44,613 bases of DNA from Bradyrhizobium genosp. SA-3 (GTDB lineage Bacteria > Pseudomonadota > Alphaproteobacteria > Rhizobiales > Xanthobacteraceae), in NCBI RefSeq assembly GCF_004212635.1, contig NZ_PSRT01000072.1:1-44613 (forward strand). The letters run 5' to 3'. Positions 7,773-15,054 of this stretch are shown one piece after another. The first letter of the stretch is position 1. The number at the start of each line of letters is the position of its first letter. The translations under genes and the position numbers were made by a program. A model generated the notes under the pieces. It ran no database searches. It was not told the DNA's origin and saw only the letters and a list, made by a program, of their open reading frames with translations.

Positions 7773-8147
7773 TCAGGCCCGGGTTCGAGGAGGATGGTCG
7801 GGAGGTTTTGCGGCGAGGCCGTCGCGCAGGCGGTCATTGCCCGGCGCGAGCGCGCTCTTCTGCGGCTGCCGCTCGATCTCCGTGCTCGCTCCGGAAGGAG
7901 CGGAGAGCGAGAGGCTCAGCATGCACAGCGCGACGAGCAGACAGGAATCGCAGGTCTTGCTCTTGGTCTGATCCGGGCAGCAGGGCATGTCTTCGGACAT
8001 GCCTTGCGTGTCGTCTGACATCGCCGTCATGCTGCTTCCTGCACCCGATACCGCCATAGCAGATGCCGGCGTCGCCAGCGGTGCGAGCAGGAGCCCGACC
8101 GCCACGAGCAGCATCACGACAGCCTTGGCGAACCTATTCAGGTGCAT
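7773..8147 (-). CDS. Cys/Met-rich exported small protein heading the copper operon, function unknown
   Basis: The 124-residue product starts with a signal peptide or anchor (VVMLLVAVGLLLAPLATPASA, the last of about 30 residues). A Met-rich stretch follows (MTAMSDDTQGMSEDM), then a Cys cluster with Cys at 56, 57, 66, 69 and 75 (MPCCPDQTKSKTCDSCLLVA). A second hydrophobic segment and a basic, Pro-rich tail complete it. The spacing CC-x8-C-x2-C could bind Cu(I), but I recognise no named family with confidence; it recalls DUF2946-like proteins. It is the first gene in the same direction as the FixH/YtkA-CusB-CusA set, so it probably shares their promoter. Confidence 0.68.
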   Translation of the reverse strand: MHLNRFAKAVVMLLVAVGLLLAPLATPASAMAVSGAGSSMTAMSDDTQGMSEDMPCCPDQTKSKTCDSCLLVALCMLSLSLSAPSGASTEIERQPQKSALAPGNDRLRDGLAAKPPDHPPRTRA

Positions 8148-8240
8148 GCCTCATTGTCGCATGGCACGGCGGAATCTGTAAACCGGCCCGACATCACGAT
8201 TTGGCCAGAGGCGGACGCGGCGGCATCTTGCGCGTGGGGC

Positions 8241-8272
8241 AATATAATTCGCGTTAAGCAAATTCTGAATTT
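8241..8272 (-). promoter_or_regulatory. AT-rich candidate promoter/operator upstream of the copper operon
   Basis: In otherwise GC-rich DNA, an AT-rich patch lies about 95-125 bases upstream of the Cys-rich gene. It holds a 13-base palindrome AAATTC-T-GAATTT (8260-8272). On the minus strand this is followed closely by a -10-like AATTATATT. No convincing -35 is visible at the right spacing. This is the most promoter-like stretch before the operon, and the palindrome could be an operator. Confidence 0.3.
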
Positions 8273-8288
8273 TTGGAGGAGCGTGCGA

Positions 8289-8516
8289 TCAGGCACTGCG
8301 CTCGGGGCGTTGCGACAACAACGCTTCAGCTGCCGCATCTTGAAGGAGCCAATCATCTTTGGCTTCGATCGTGACCGCGACGCGGCGGCTCGCCTCCATT
8401 GCCCGCTCCAGCCACTTGATGGCCTCGTCGATCCATTCGTCATGGTGCGCTGGATCGGCGATGGCCTTTTCCCGAAATGCGTCTGCCTGCTTCAGGCAAG
8501 CGGTTCTGCGGTCCAC
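8289..8516 (-). CDS. Small soluble conserved hypothetical protein
   Basis: This 75-residue helical protein (starting at GTG 8516) is rich in Ala, Glu, Lys and Arg. Segments include CLKQADAFREKAIADP, DEWIDEAIKWLERAMEASRR and a tail ending LLSQRPERSA. I recall very similar short proteins, many per genome, in Bradyrhizobium, with no known function. The GTG is chosen because GGGAGAG lies five bases before it. An in-frame ATG at 8549 would add eleven residues but has no ribosome-binding site. The heptad-like pattern suggests a small helical bundle. Confidence 0.65.
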   Translation of the reverse strand: MDRRTACLKQADAFREKAIADPAHHDEWIDEAIKWLERAMEASRRVAVTIEAKDDWLLQDAAAEALLSQRPERSA

Positions 8517-8640
8517 GCGGCTCTCCCGAGTTTTCCGCCCCGACCGCATCTTTGATGCATCGCGTAATGGACGTCGTTAACATAGGACATGTGACGCGCC
8601 CGCAAAAACGGAAGGCATCGCGAATGTTTGTTCCCGCCGA

Positions 8641-8661
8641 CGATGCCGGCCTTCGGCATCG
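8641..8661. repeat. Perfect 8-bp stem-loop downstream of the methyltransferase gene
   Basis: CGATGCCG and CGGCATCG are separated by a five-base loop. The hairpin lies 22 bases past the stop of the methyltransferase gene (minus strand). No T-run follows in either direction, so it is a weak terminator at best. It may protect the mRNA 3' end. Confidence 0.4.
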
Positions 8662-8682
8662 CGGGCGCGGCAACTGCGGTCA

Positions 8683-9300
8683 TTACGAACGCGGGAGGGC
8701 TCGACCTTCATACATGAACGTCATCGGCTTTGGTCCCCGCATATAGCCGACATTGAGATCTTGGACGGCGAAGCCGTTGGTGCGGATCAGGTCTGCGATG
8801 GCGCGGTTGAGATGGCAGCCGCCCGCGATGACCTTCCAGGGCGGGGTCAAACGATCCTGCCACCATTGCACGCTGGGCTCGGGCGCGCGGCCATGCTCGA
8901 CGAACAGAAGCTGTCCGCCCGGCTTCAGGATACGTCGAGCCTCCGAGAGCGCGCGATTGACGTTGGGGATGCTGCACATCGTCCACGTCGTCACGACGGT
9001 GTCCGCGCTCGAACTCTCCAGCGGAATGGCTTCCGCGGAGCCTTCGATCAGATCGAGCCGGCTCGCATGCTGCCGACCGGCGTTGCGCGCGACCTCCAGC
9101 AGCTTGGGTGATGGATCAATGCCGATGATTTGCGTCACGCTCGGCCCGTAGAATCCGAGATTGAGCCCCGGACCAATGGCGAGCTCAAGGACGCGCCCCG
9201 TTGCGGCGGATGCGACCCGGGTACGATAAGGCACGAGCTGGGCCTGGCGCATGGCGAGCTGCGTCAGCCAAGGCAAGATCCTGTCCTGATAGAAGCTCAT
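8683..9300 (-). CDS. Class I SAM-dependent methyltransferase
   Basis: The 205-residue protein has the class I methyltransferase core. Motif I is VLELAIGPGLNLGFY, the acidic end of strand 2 is IIGIDPSPKLLEVA, and a later motif reads RILKPGGQLLFVEHG. The segment SADTVVTTWTMCSIPN corresponds to motif II. The set resembles UbiE/METTL7-like small-molecule or lipid methyltransferases. The N-terminus MSFYQDRILPWLTQLAMR could associate with membranes, as in METTL7-type enzymes. The substrate cannot be read from sequence. It follows pepT on the same strand, separated by 66 bases that include a strong hairpin, so cotranscription is possible but not certain. Confidence 0.88.
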   Translation of the reverse strand: MSFYQDRILPWLTQLAMRQAQLVPYRTRVASAATGRVLELAIGPGLNLGFYGPSVTQIIGIDPSPKLLEVARNAGRQHASRLDLIEGSAEAIPLESSSADTVVTTWTMCSIPNVNRALSEARRILKPGGQLLFVEHGRAPEPSVQWWQDRLTPPWKVIAGGCHLNRAIADLIRTNGFAVQDLNVGYMRGPKPMTFMYEGRALPRS

Positions 9301-9327
9301 GCGACTCCTCGGACATCGTATCTGTCT

Positions 9328-9350
9328 CGCGGGGCCGTGCTGGCCCCGCG
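9328..9350. repeat. Perfect 9-bp GC stem-loop between pepT and methyltransferase genes
   Basis: CGCGGGGCC and GGCCCCGCG flank the loop GTGCT. It lies 17 bases after the pepT stop on the minus strand. There is no U-tract, so it may be an mRNA-stabilising or partial-termination hairpin rather than a classic terminator. Confidence 0.5.
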
Positions 9351-9366
9351 TCCTGTCGCGGTGGCC

Positions 9367-10617
9367 TTACGCTCGCTCTTCCCAGATCATCGCGAGATGC
9401 ACGATGGTCTGCACCGCCTTTTCCATGTCCTGCCGGCTGACCCATTCCAGCCGCGAATGAAACGCGTGCTCGCCGGCGAAGATGTTGGGGCAGGGCAGTC
9501 CCATGAAGGACAGGCGCGAGCCGTCAGTGCCGCCACGGATCGCGGTGCGCATCGGGCGCAGGCCGGCGCGGCGGATCGCCTCGATGGCGTATTCGAGCAC
9601 GTGCGGGTGACGGTCGATCACCTGCTTCATGTTGCGGTACTGCTCGCGCACCTCGAACGTGTAGGTCGAGCGCGGATAGTCCTTCATCACGTCCTTGACG
9701 ATGTTTTCGAGCAGGACCTCCTTCTCCTTCAGCCCTTCCTCGGTGAAGTCGCGGACGATGAAGGAGAGCGTCGCCTGTTCCAGCGCGCCCTCGATGCCGA
9801 CCGGGTGCAGAAAGCCCTGCTTGCCTGAGGTCGTCTCTGGCGAGCAGCCTTCCCTGGGCAGGCGCTCGACGATGGCGGCTGCGATCTTGATCGCGTGCTC
9901 CATCTTGCCCTTGGCATAGCCGGGATGGGCGCTGACGCCGTTGATGGTGATGGTGGCCCCATCGGCCGAGAAGGTTTCGTCCTCGACGCAGCCGGCGCTC
10001 TCGCCGTCCATGGTGTAGCCGAAATCGGCGCCGAGCTTCTTCAAATCGACGTTGTCGACGCCGCGGCCGATCTCTTCATCCGGGGTGAACAGGATCTTGA
10101 TGGTGCCGTGCTTCACATCGGGATTGTTGATGAAGAAATGCGCGGCATCCATGATCTCGGCGACGCCGGCCTTGTTGTCTGCACCCAGCAGCGTGGTGCC
10201 GTCGGTCGTGATGATGTCGTTGCCGATCTGGCTTTTCAGCGCGGGGTGCTCGGCAAAGCGGATCACCTGGCTGGTGTCGCCAGGCAGCACGATGTCGCCG
10301 CCGCGATAGTTCGTGACCACCTGCGGCTTGACGTCCTTGCCGGTGACGTCGGGCGAGGTGTCCATGTGCGAGCAGAAGCAGATCACCGGCACCTTCTTAG
10401 GTGTGTTGGCCGGGATCGTTCCATAGACATAGCCGTAGTCGTCGAGATGCGCGTCCTCAACACCCATGGCTTTCAACTCGGCGGCGAGTACGCGGCCGAG
10501 ATCCTTCTGCTTCTCGGTCGAAGGCGAGGCCGGAGAATCCGGATCGGACTGGGTGTCGATGGTGACGTAGCGCAGGAAGCGCTCGGTCACGGTATGCGAA
10601 AAGGTGAGGGAGGACAT
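9367..10617 (-). CDS. pepT: Peptidase T (tripeptide aminopeptidase)
   Basis: At 416 residues this matches PepT, a cytoplasmic dinuclear-zinc M20-family enzyme that releases the N-terminal residue of tripeptides. Visible motifs are CFCSHMDTSPDV (first metal ligand and catalytic Asp), LLGADNKAGVAEI (bridging Asp), LFTPDEEIGRGVD (catalytic Glu pair), and the C-terminal GGTDGSRLSFMGLPCPN and GEHAFHSRLEWV with the last ligands. The start at 10617 gives the expected N-terminus (MSSLTFSHTVTERFLRYV). All key residues are present, so the enzyme should be active. It is probably transcribed alone or with the following methyltransferase. Confidence 0.96.
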   Translation of the reverse strand: MSSLTFSHTVTERFLRYVTIDTQSDPDSPASPSTEKQKDLGRVLAAELKAMGVEDAHLDDYGYVYGTIPANTPKKVPVICFCSHMDTSPDVTGKDVKPQVVTNYRGGDIVLPGDTSQVIRFAEHPALKSQIGNDIITTDGTTLLGADNKAGVAEIMDAAHFFINNPDVKHGTIKILFTPDEEIGRGVDNVDLKKLGADFGYTMDGESAGCVEDETFSADGATITINGVSAHPGYAKGKMEHAIKIAAAIVERLPREGCSPETTSGKQGFLHPVGIEGALEQATLSFIVRDFTEEGLKEKEVLLENIVKDVMKDYPRSTYTFEVREQYRNMKQVIDRHPHVLEYAIEAIRRAGLRPMRTAIRGGTDGSRLSFMGLPCPNIFAGEHAFHSRLEWVSRQDMEKAVQTIVHLAMIWEERA

Positions 10618-10659
10618 TTCTGGTCAAACCGCCGGGTCAGGTGAGCAAGGCGATATACC

Positions 10660-10683
10660 AGAAAAGCGGGCCGCGTTGCGGCC
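10660..10683 (-). terminator. Putative terminator of the HU gene
   Basis: Read on the minus strand, GGCCGC-AAC-GCGGCC is followed by CGCTTTTC, about 40 bases after the HU-family stop. It has a short strong stem and four T residues, which fits an intrinsic terminator of modest strength. Confidence 0.5.
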
Positions 10684-10720
10684 GGAACGAGGTCGGATCA
10701 GGCTTAACGAAACGTAATGA

Positions 10721-11020
10721 CTAGATCGCCTCTTTCAGTTCCTTGACCGGGCGGAACGCGACCTTCCTGCTGGCCTTGATGTGGATCGGCTCGCCGGTGG
10801 CGGGATTGCGGCCGGTGCGGGCGGCGCGCTTGCGGACCTGGAGGATGCCGAGACCGACGATCCGGACGCGGTCGCCCTTCTTCAGGTGCTTGGCGATCAA
10901 CTCGACCATGTCGGTCAGGACGGCCTCGGCGCGCTTTTTCGACAGGTCCTGGCTCTCCGCGATGTCAGCGGCGAGGTGCTTGAGTGTGATGGTGGCGGGA
11001 GCGGCTGCTTTCTTCGCCAT
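10721..11020 (-). CDS. HU-family DNA-binding protein
   Basis: This 99-residue basic protein carries the HU/IHF fold. The N-terminal helices (ITLKHLAADIAESQDLSKKR, then AEAVLTDMVELIAKHL) are followed by the beta arm with the family signature GRNPATGEPIHIKASRKVAF, including the Pro that intercalates into bent DNA. The usual GFGTF before the arm reads GLGIL here. A short AK-rich N-terminal extension (MAKKAAAPA) precedes the fold. HU proteins compact and bend DNA and help replication, recombination and regulation. The gene is monocistronic, with a likely terminator downstream and a 240-base gap to the tRNA gene upstream. Confidence 0.93.
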   Translation of the reverse strand: MAKKAAAPATITLKHLAADIAESQDLSKKRAEAVLTDMVELIAKHLKKGDRVRIVGLGILQVRKRAARTGRNPATGEPIHIKASRKVAFRPVKELKEAI

Positions 11021-11200
11021 GTCTGCCTCCTCGATTCTGGCCGGAGTCCTCTAGGAAGATAGTCTGGGAACTCCGCAAGTTCCGCGAGGCGTAGACGATT
11101 CGGGAATGGACTGACTACGCGCCTGCGCGGCCCGTTAAGCATCGTCTGCATGCGGTGCTTGGTAGGAAACGCCGGCGTTGCGGCTAACGACGCAACGTCC

Positions 11201-11229
11201 TTGACTTCACCAAGTCCGGCCTTTAAGTC
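11201..11229 (+). promoter_or_regulatory. Candidate promoter of tRNA-Asp
   Basis: TTGACT at 11201-11206 is followed, after 17 bases, by the -10-like TAAGTC (11225-11229 within CTTTAAGTCC). It ends about 32 bases before the tRNA. An inverted repeat CGTTGCG/CGCAACG (11176-11197) lies just upstream. The -35 is good and the -10 is poor, so the assignment is tentative. Confidence 0.3.
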
Positions 11230-11260
11230 CCCCCTCGTTCCGCAGACATTTGCGTGTCAC

Positions 11261-11337
<77 letters not shown>

Positions 11338-11413
11338 TTTCATGGCGGAATACACCCCTCGATCTCATAAAATCAATGGTTTGGCGGCTTGTCTTTACCT
11401 GTCGCTGGACATC

Positions 11414-11440
11414 AAAAAGGCCGCCCGAGGGCGGCCGTTT
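11414..11440 (-). terminator. Intrinsic terminator of the 67-residue protein gene, possibly bidirectional
   Basis: On the minus strand the sequence reads GGCCGCCC, a two-base loop, GGGCGGCC and TTTTT, starting 27 bases after the stop of the small membrane protein gene. On the plus strand the same stem is followed by GTTT, so it may also stop readthrough from tRNA-Asp. Confidence 0.8.
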
Positions 11441-11463
11441 GGCATCAAATCGGACCTTTCGTC

Positions 11464-11667
11464 TCAGCGAATCTCAGACGTGCCCGCGCTGGTCACCACC
11501 ACTGGCTTGCCGGCCTTCATCACGTGAGTGGACTGGGCGGTCTGGGCGTAATCGGCATGGGTGCGGGCCGCGATCCCGAAGCCGGCCACTGCAATGCCGG
11601 CGACCAGCGCCACCACCACGATCTTGAGGTGGGTCGCACGATCAGCAGAGTGAATTGAGTGGTTCAT
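11464..11667 (-). CDS. 67-residue small membrane-anchored hypothetical protein
   Basis: The product has a short polar N-terminus (MNHSIHSADRATHLK), one hydrophobic span (IVVVALVAGIAVAGFGIAA) and a polar periplasmic tail with VMKAGKPVVVTSAGTSEIR. The ATG at 11667 has a strong GGGAGGCT ribosome-binding site six bases upstream, and a good terminator follows the stop, so this is a complete single-gene unit. I recall related small proteins in Bradyrhizobium, but no function is known. The strong ribosome-binding site and terminator suggest substantial expression. Confidence 0.75.
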   Translation of the reverse strand: MNHSIHSADRATHLKIVVVALVAGIAVAGFGIAARTHADYAQTAQSTHVMKAGKPVVVTSAGTSEIR

Positions 11668-11811
11668 CTGAGCCTCCCGACGGGCTTTGCCGCCGTCTAT
11701 GGGCTCCTCTTCTAGGCACTCTCTGTTTCCGGATGGTTTCGCGGGTTCCGCAAAATGGTTTCATTAATCCGCCCGCTTGGTTTCGCCGGGCTGGTGGCCT
11801 GAAGCGGCGTC

Positions 11812-12015
11812 AGGCGGCCGCCCGGTCGATGTCATCCCGGATCGAGCGGGCGGCCCAGATGAACAGCAGGGCGCCAAGCGTGGTCGTGACCGCGGCCGAG
11901 AGCAGGGAGTAGCGTACGGCGTCCGTGCCATAACGCCTTTAGAATGTCGTTGACCATGCCCACCACCAGTGGACGGACGAGGCCGAGGTGATCGCGCGGC
12001 TCACAGCGGTCCTCG
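11812..12015 (-). pseudogene. Remnant of an MFS transporter C-terminus, frameshifted
   Basis: On the minus strand, one frame reads GLVRPLVVGMVNDIL, which resembles the loop and eleventh-helix entry of MFS sugar or aromatic transporters (usually GPLVVGMLND). A different frame takes over after the next few codons and reads RYGTDAVRYSLLSAAVTTTL, then GALLFIWAARSIRDDIDRAA before a TGA at 11812. Joined, these form a normal MFS C-terminal end, so a frameshift near 11938-11955 separates them. Nothing upstream of about 12015 continues the transporter. This is therefore a decayed end of about 65 codons left by a deletion that may have placed the MarR gene here. Confidence 0.6.
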
Positions 12016-12084
12016 CGGCGGCTTACTTGCGCCCGCCGTGACCCGGGCTTGGCACGCCCCGGCTTTCTTGGCAGAGGTGGAATC

Positions 12085-12600
12085 ATGAGCGAGACGGAGA
12101 GCAGGGGCGGGTCGACGTCGTCCGAAACGGACGAGAGCGCGCCGGCGGCGCCGATCACCGCGATGCTGTCATCGCGGCTGATGGTGCTCGCCAACCTGCT
12201 CAAGCGCGGCGCCATCCTCCGCTACAAGCGTCTCACGGGGCTGAACTCGGTCGAGTTCGGTCTCGTCGCCTCGCTTGGGCGGCGGCCACCTATGAGCGTG
12301 GCGCGGCTCGCCGAGGCCGTCGGCCAGGACAAGGGACAGATCAGCCGTGCGCTGGCAAACCTGTTGTCGCGCAAGCTGATCGCGAAAACGGCAAACCCGA
12401 AGGACAGCCGCGAGGTGCTGATCTCGCTGACTGCGACGGGCCTCGCCGCGCATGATGCGATCGTCGATGGCGCGCAGGAACGCAATCGGCGCCTGCTGCA
12501 ACATTTGAGCGAAGCCGAGTTCCACGTACTGCTGCGGCAGGTCGATCAACTCACGGCGATCGCCGCCGAGATGCTCGAGAGCGAGAAGAATTCGCGCTGA
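12085..12600 (+). CDS. MarR-family winged-helix transcriptional regulator
   Basis: This 171-residue protein has a Ser/Glu-rich N-terminal tail (residues 1-25) and then the MarR fold. It contains the dimerisation helix LMVLANLLKRGAILRYKRL, the helix-turn-helix LAEAVGQDKGQISRALANLL, and the wing RKLIAKTANPKDSREVLISL with the conserved DSR. The ATG at 12085 has AGAGGTGG upstream; a longer TTG-initiated frame from 12049 is unlikely. MarR proteins usually repress adjacent genes and respond to small ligands or oxidation. The gene lies 161 bases upstream of the TonB receptor in the same direction, so it may control the receptor operon, itself, or a lost neighbour such as the MFS remnant. No ligand can be inferred. 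Confidence 0.88.
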   Translation: MSETESRGGSTSSETDESAPAAPITAMLSSRLMVLANLLKRGAILRYKRLTGLNSVEFGLVASLGRRPPMSVARLAEAVGQDKGQISRALANLLSRKLIAKTANPKDSREVLISLTATGLAAHDAIVDGAQERNRRLLQHLSEAEFHVLLRQVDQLTAIAAEMLESEKNSR

Positions 12601-12632
12601 TGTCTCGGCAATCTCTGGAAATATTGGAGCGC

Positions 12633-12653
12633 TTCTAAGAATCTTTCTAAGAA
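12633..12653 (+). promoter_or_regulatory. Duplicated TTCTAAGAA motif, candidate Irr (iron control) box
   Basis: TTCTAAGAA occurs twice (12633-12641 and 12645-12653) with spacer TCT. The centre also reads as an imperfect palindrome, CTAAGAA-TCT-TTCTAAG. This resembles the rhizobial iron-control element as I remember it (TTTAGAA-N3-TTCTAAA), with three mismatches. It sits 109-129 bases before the TonB-receptor start, where iron regulation would be expected. The DNA around it is AT-rich compared with the window. Confidence 0.45.
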
Positions 12654-12761
12654 GTTTTCAAGTAGGCAATTCGCGCGCCCTCACATAAGCGTCACCGCAG
12701 CGCATGTCGCCGCGGGGACTGGCGGCATGACGCATCAAAACATGCAGCTTGGGGTGGCGCG

Positions 12762-15032
12762 TTGAACAGTCTTGGAATGCTGCGGTCGGCCGTGTTGGCG
12801 ACCGCATCCGCTTGGGTCTTGATGCCGCAGGCATCGCTGGCACAATCATCGACGCAGAGTGGCGCGCAGAACATTCCGTCGGTGACGGTCACGGCGCCGG
12901 AAGCGCGCCGCCGCACTGCTGCGACCCCTCAGCGCCGTGCGCCGCGGTCGTCGGTGCAGACCGACAACAGGAATAAGCCGCAGCCGCAGCGCAATGTCGG
13001 CTTCGTCGAGACGCCGCGCGGTCCGGTGAACGGCTACGTCGCCGGCCGCAGCTCGTCCGGCACCAAGACCAACACGCCGATCATGGAGACACCGCAGTCA
13101 GTATCGGTGATCGGTGCCGAGCAGATCCGCGACCAGAAGGCGAACAAGCTCGACGAGGTGCTGCGCTATACCGCCGGCGTGCGCGCCGGAACGTTTGGCA
13201 CAGATACTCGCAACGACTGGTGGCTGATCCGCGGCTTCAAGTCCGAGGACATCGGACTGTTCCTCGACGGCATGCAACTGTTCTATACCTCCTATGCGAG
13301 CTGGAAGCTCCAGACGCCCAACATGGAGCGCGTCGAGGTGCTGCGCGGTCCGTCGGCGGTGCTGTATGGCGGATCGAGCCCGAGCGGCATCGTCAACGTC
13401 ATCAGCAAGTTGCCGCCGGCCGAGCCGATCCGCTACATCGAGACCGGCGTCAACAATTTCGGCAACGCCTATGTCGGCTTCGATGTCGGCGGTCCCGTCG
13501 CGACGCAGCCCCAGGACGGCAAGCTGTTCTACCGCGTGGTCGGCCAGGTCCAGAACGGACCGACGCAGGTCAACTTCACGCCCGACAACAACTACTTCAT
13601 CGCGCCGTCGTTCACCTGGAAGCCGGATGCCGACACGACCTTCACGGTGCTGGCCTCGGCCTCGAAGCAGGATACCCGCGGCATCAACTTCCTGCCCTAC
13701 CAGGGCACGGTGACCAGCGCGCCGTTCGGCAAGATCCCGACCAGCTTCTTCGTCGGCGATCCCAGCGTCGATAAATTCACGCGCGAGCAGGAGATGCTCG
13801 GCTATCAGTTCGAGCGCAATCTCACCGACGACCTGACGTTCCGTCAGAACGCCCGCTTTGCACATGTCGACATCACCTACCGCGGCTATGTCGGCAACGG
13901 TTGGGGCGACATCAGCACGGCCACTCTCAATCGGTACAATTGGTATGCGAAGAACACTGCCAATCAGGCCAATCTCGACAACCAGCTCGAGTACCGCTTC
14001 GACACCGGCCCGGTCAGGCACACGATGCTGTTCGGGGTCGACCTGAGGGGCTACCAGATCGACGACTATCAGGCCTTCGGGTTCGGCGTGCCTGCGATCA
14101 ACGTCTTCAATCCCGTCTATGGATCGGCCGAGGTTCCATTACCGAGCGCTCCGTTCCGGAACTTCCTGATCACGCAGAAGCAGGCCGGCACGTATCTTCA
14201 GGACCAGATGAAGCTCGGCAACTTCACGCTGGTGCTGAGCGGGCGCAATGATTGGGTGGAGACGACGCAGGAAGCGCGCGACACCGGCGCTCTGGTCGCC
14301 AGCCGCGACGACAGCAGGTTCAGCGGCCGCGCCGGGCTGATCTACAATTTCGACAATGGCATCGCGCCCTACGTCTCCTATTCGACGAGCTATAATCCGA
14401 TCATCGGCCTCAATGCCCAGAACCAGCTGTTTCTGCCGGAGACCGGCAAGCAGGCCGAAATCGGCGTGAAGGTCGCGCCAAAAGGCTTCGACGGCTATTT
14501 CACGGTCTCGGCTTTCGATCTGGTCCGTCAAAATGTCGCGACGACATTGCCGGGCAGCGTGCCCGTGTTGCAAAACCAGACCGGCGAGGTGACCTCGCGC
14601 GGCATCGAGCTCGAAGCGGTGGCCAATGCCACAAGGGAGCTGAAGCTGATCGGCTCCTTCACGGCCTATCATCTCTTCAACAGCAAGGATCTCGATCCGG
14701 CGCTGGTCGGCAAGACGCCGACCAACACGCCTGAGCTCCTCGTCTCGGGCTGGGCCGACTACACCTTCAAGGACGGACCGCTGGAAGGATTTGGTTTCGG
14801 CGGCGGCGTGCGCTACGTCGGCTCCTCCTGGGCCGACCAGGCCAACACCCTCGAAGTTCCCGCGGTGGTGCTCGGTGATCTCGCGGTCCACTACGAATGG
14901 CAGAACTGGCGGACGGCGCTCAACGTGATCAACGTGACCGACAAGATGTATGTCGCGAGCTGCGCGTCGGCCACGTCCTGCTTCTACGGCGACCGCCGGC
15001 GCGTCACCGCCAGCGTGTCCTACAAGTGGTAG
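12762..15032 (+). CDS. TonB-dependent siderophore receptor
   Basis: At 756 residues this is a FhuA/FoxA-type outer-membrane receptor. It has a signal peptide (to about residue 28, ASLAQ), a TonB-box-like SVTVTAP near residue 39, and an Arg/Pro-rich linker. The plug domain holds ETPQSVSVIGAEQIRDQ, LIRGFKSEDIGLFLDGMQ and VEVLRGPSAVLYGGSSPSG. The beta-barrel ends in the outer-membrane signature VSYKW. It imports ferric siderophores using TonB energy; the ligand is unknown. The start is TTG at 12762 behind TTGGGGTGG, with an in-frame ATG at 12777 as alternative. The PepSY gene follows after 22 bases, forming an iron-uptake operon. Confidence 0.94.
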   Translation: MNSLGMLRSAVLATASAWVLMPQASLAQSSTQSGAQNIPSVTVTAPEARRRTAATPQRRAPRSSVQTDNRNKPQPQRNVGFVETPRGPVNGYVAGRSSSGTKTNTPIMETPQSVSVIGAEQIRDQKANKLDEVLRYTAGVRAGTFGTDTRNDWWLIRGFKSEDIGLFLDGMQLFYTSYASWKLQTPNMERVEVLRGPSAVLYGGSSPSGIVNVISKLPPAEPIRYIETGVNNFGNAYVGFDVGGPVATQPQDGKLFYRVVGQVQNGPTQVNFTPDNNYFIAPSFTWKPDADTTFTVLASASKQDTRGINFLPYQGTVTSAPFGKIPTSFFVGDPSVDKFTREQEMLGYQFERNLTDDLTFRQNARFAHVDITYRGYVGNGWGDISTATLNRYNWYAKNTANQANLDNQLEYRFDTGPVRHTMLFGVDLRGYQIDDYQAFGFGVPAINVFNPVYGSAEVPLPSAPFRNFLITQKQAGTYLQDQMKLGNFTLVLSGRNDWVETTQEARDTGALVASRDDSRFSGRAGLIYNFDNGIAPYVSYSTSYNPIIGLNAQNQLFLPETGKQAEIGVKVAPKGFDGYFTVSAFDLVRQNVATTLPGSVPVLQNQTGEVTSRGIELEAVANATRELKLIGSFTAYHLFNSKDLDPALVGKTPTNTPELLVSGWADYTFKDGPLEGFGFGGGVRYVGSSWADQANTLEVPAVVLGDLAVHYEWQNWRTALNVINVTDKMYVASCASATSCFYGDRRRVTASVSYKW

Positions 15033-15054
15033 GCGCAGGCGAGGGGAGGCGATC

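Noticed and set aside
8138..8443. 101-codon minus-strand frame overlapping the copper-operon leader
   Set aside because: It overlaps the small hypothetical gene at 8289-8516 and has basic, Ser-rich shadow composition with no ribosome-binding site.
11067..11083. GAAC-N7-GTTC palindrome upstream of the HU gene, possible LexA box
   Set aside because: The alphaproteobacterial LexA site I know is the direct repeat GTTC-N7-GTTC. This is an inverted pair, and HU is not a typical SOS gene.
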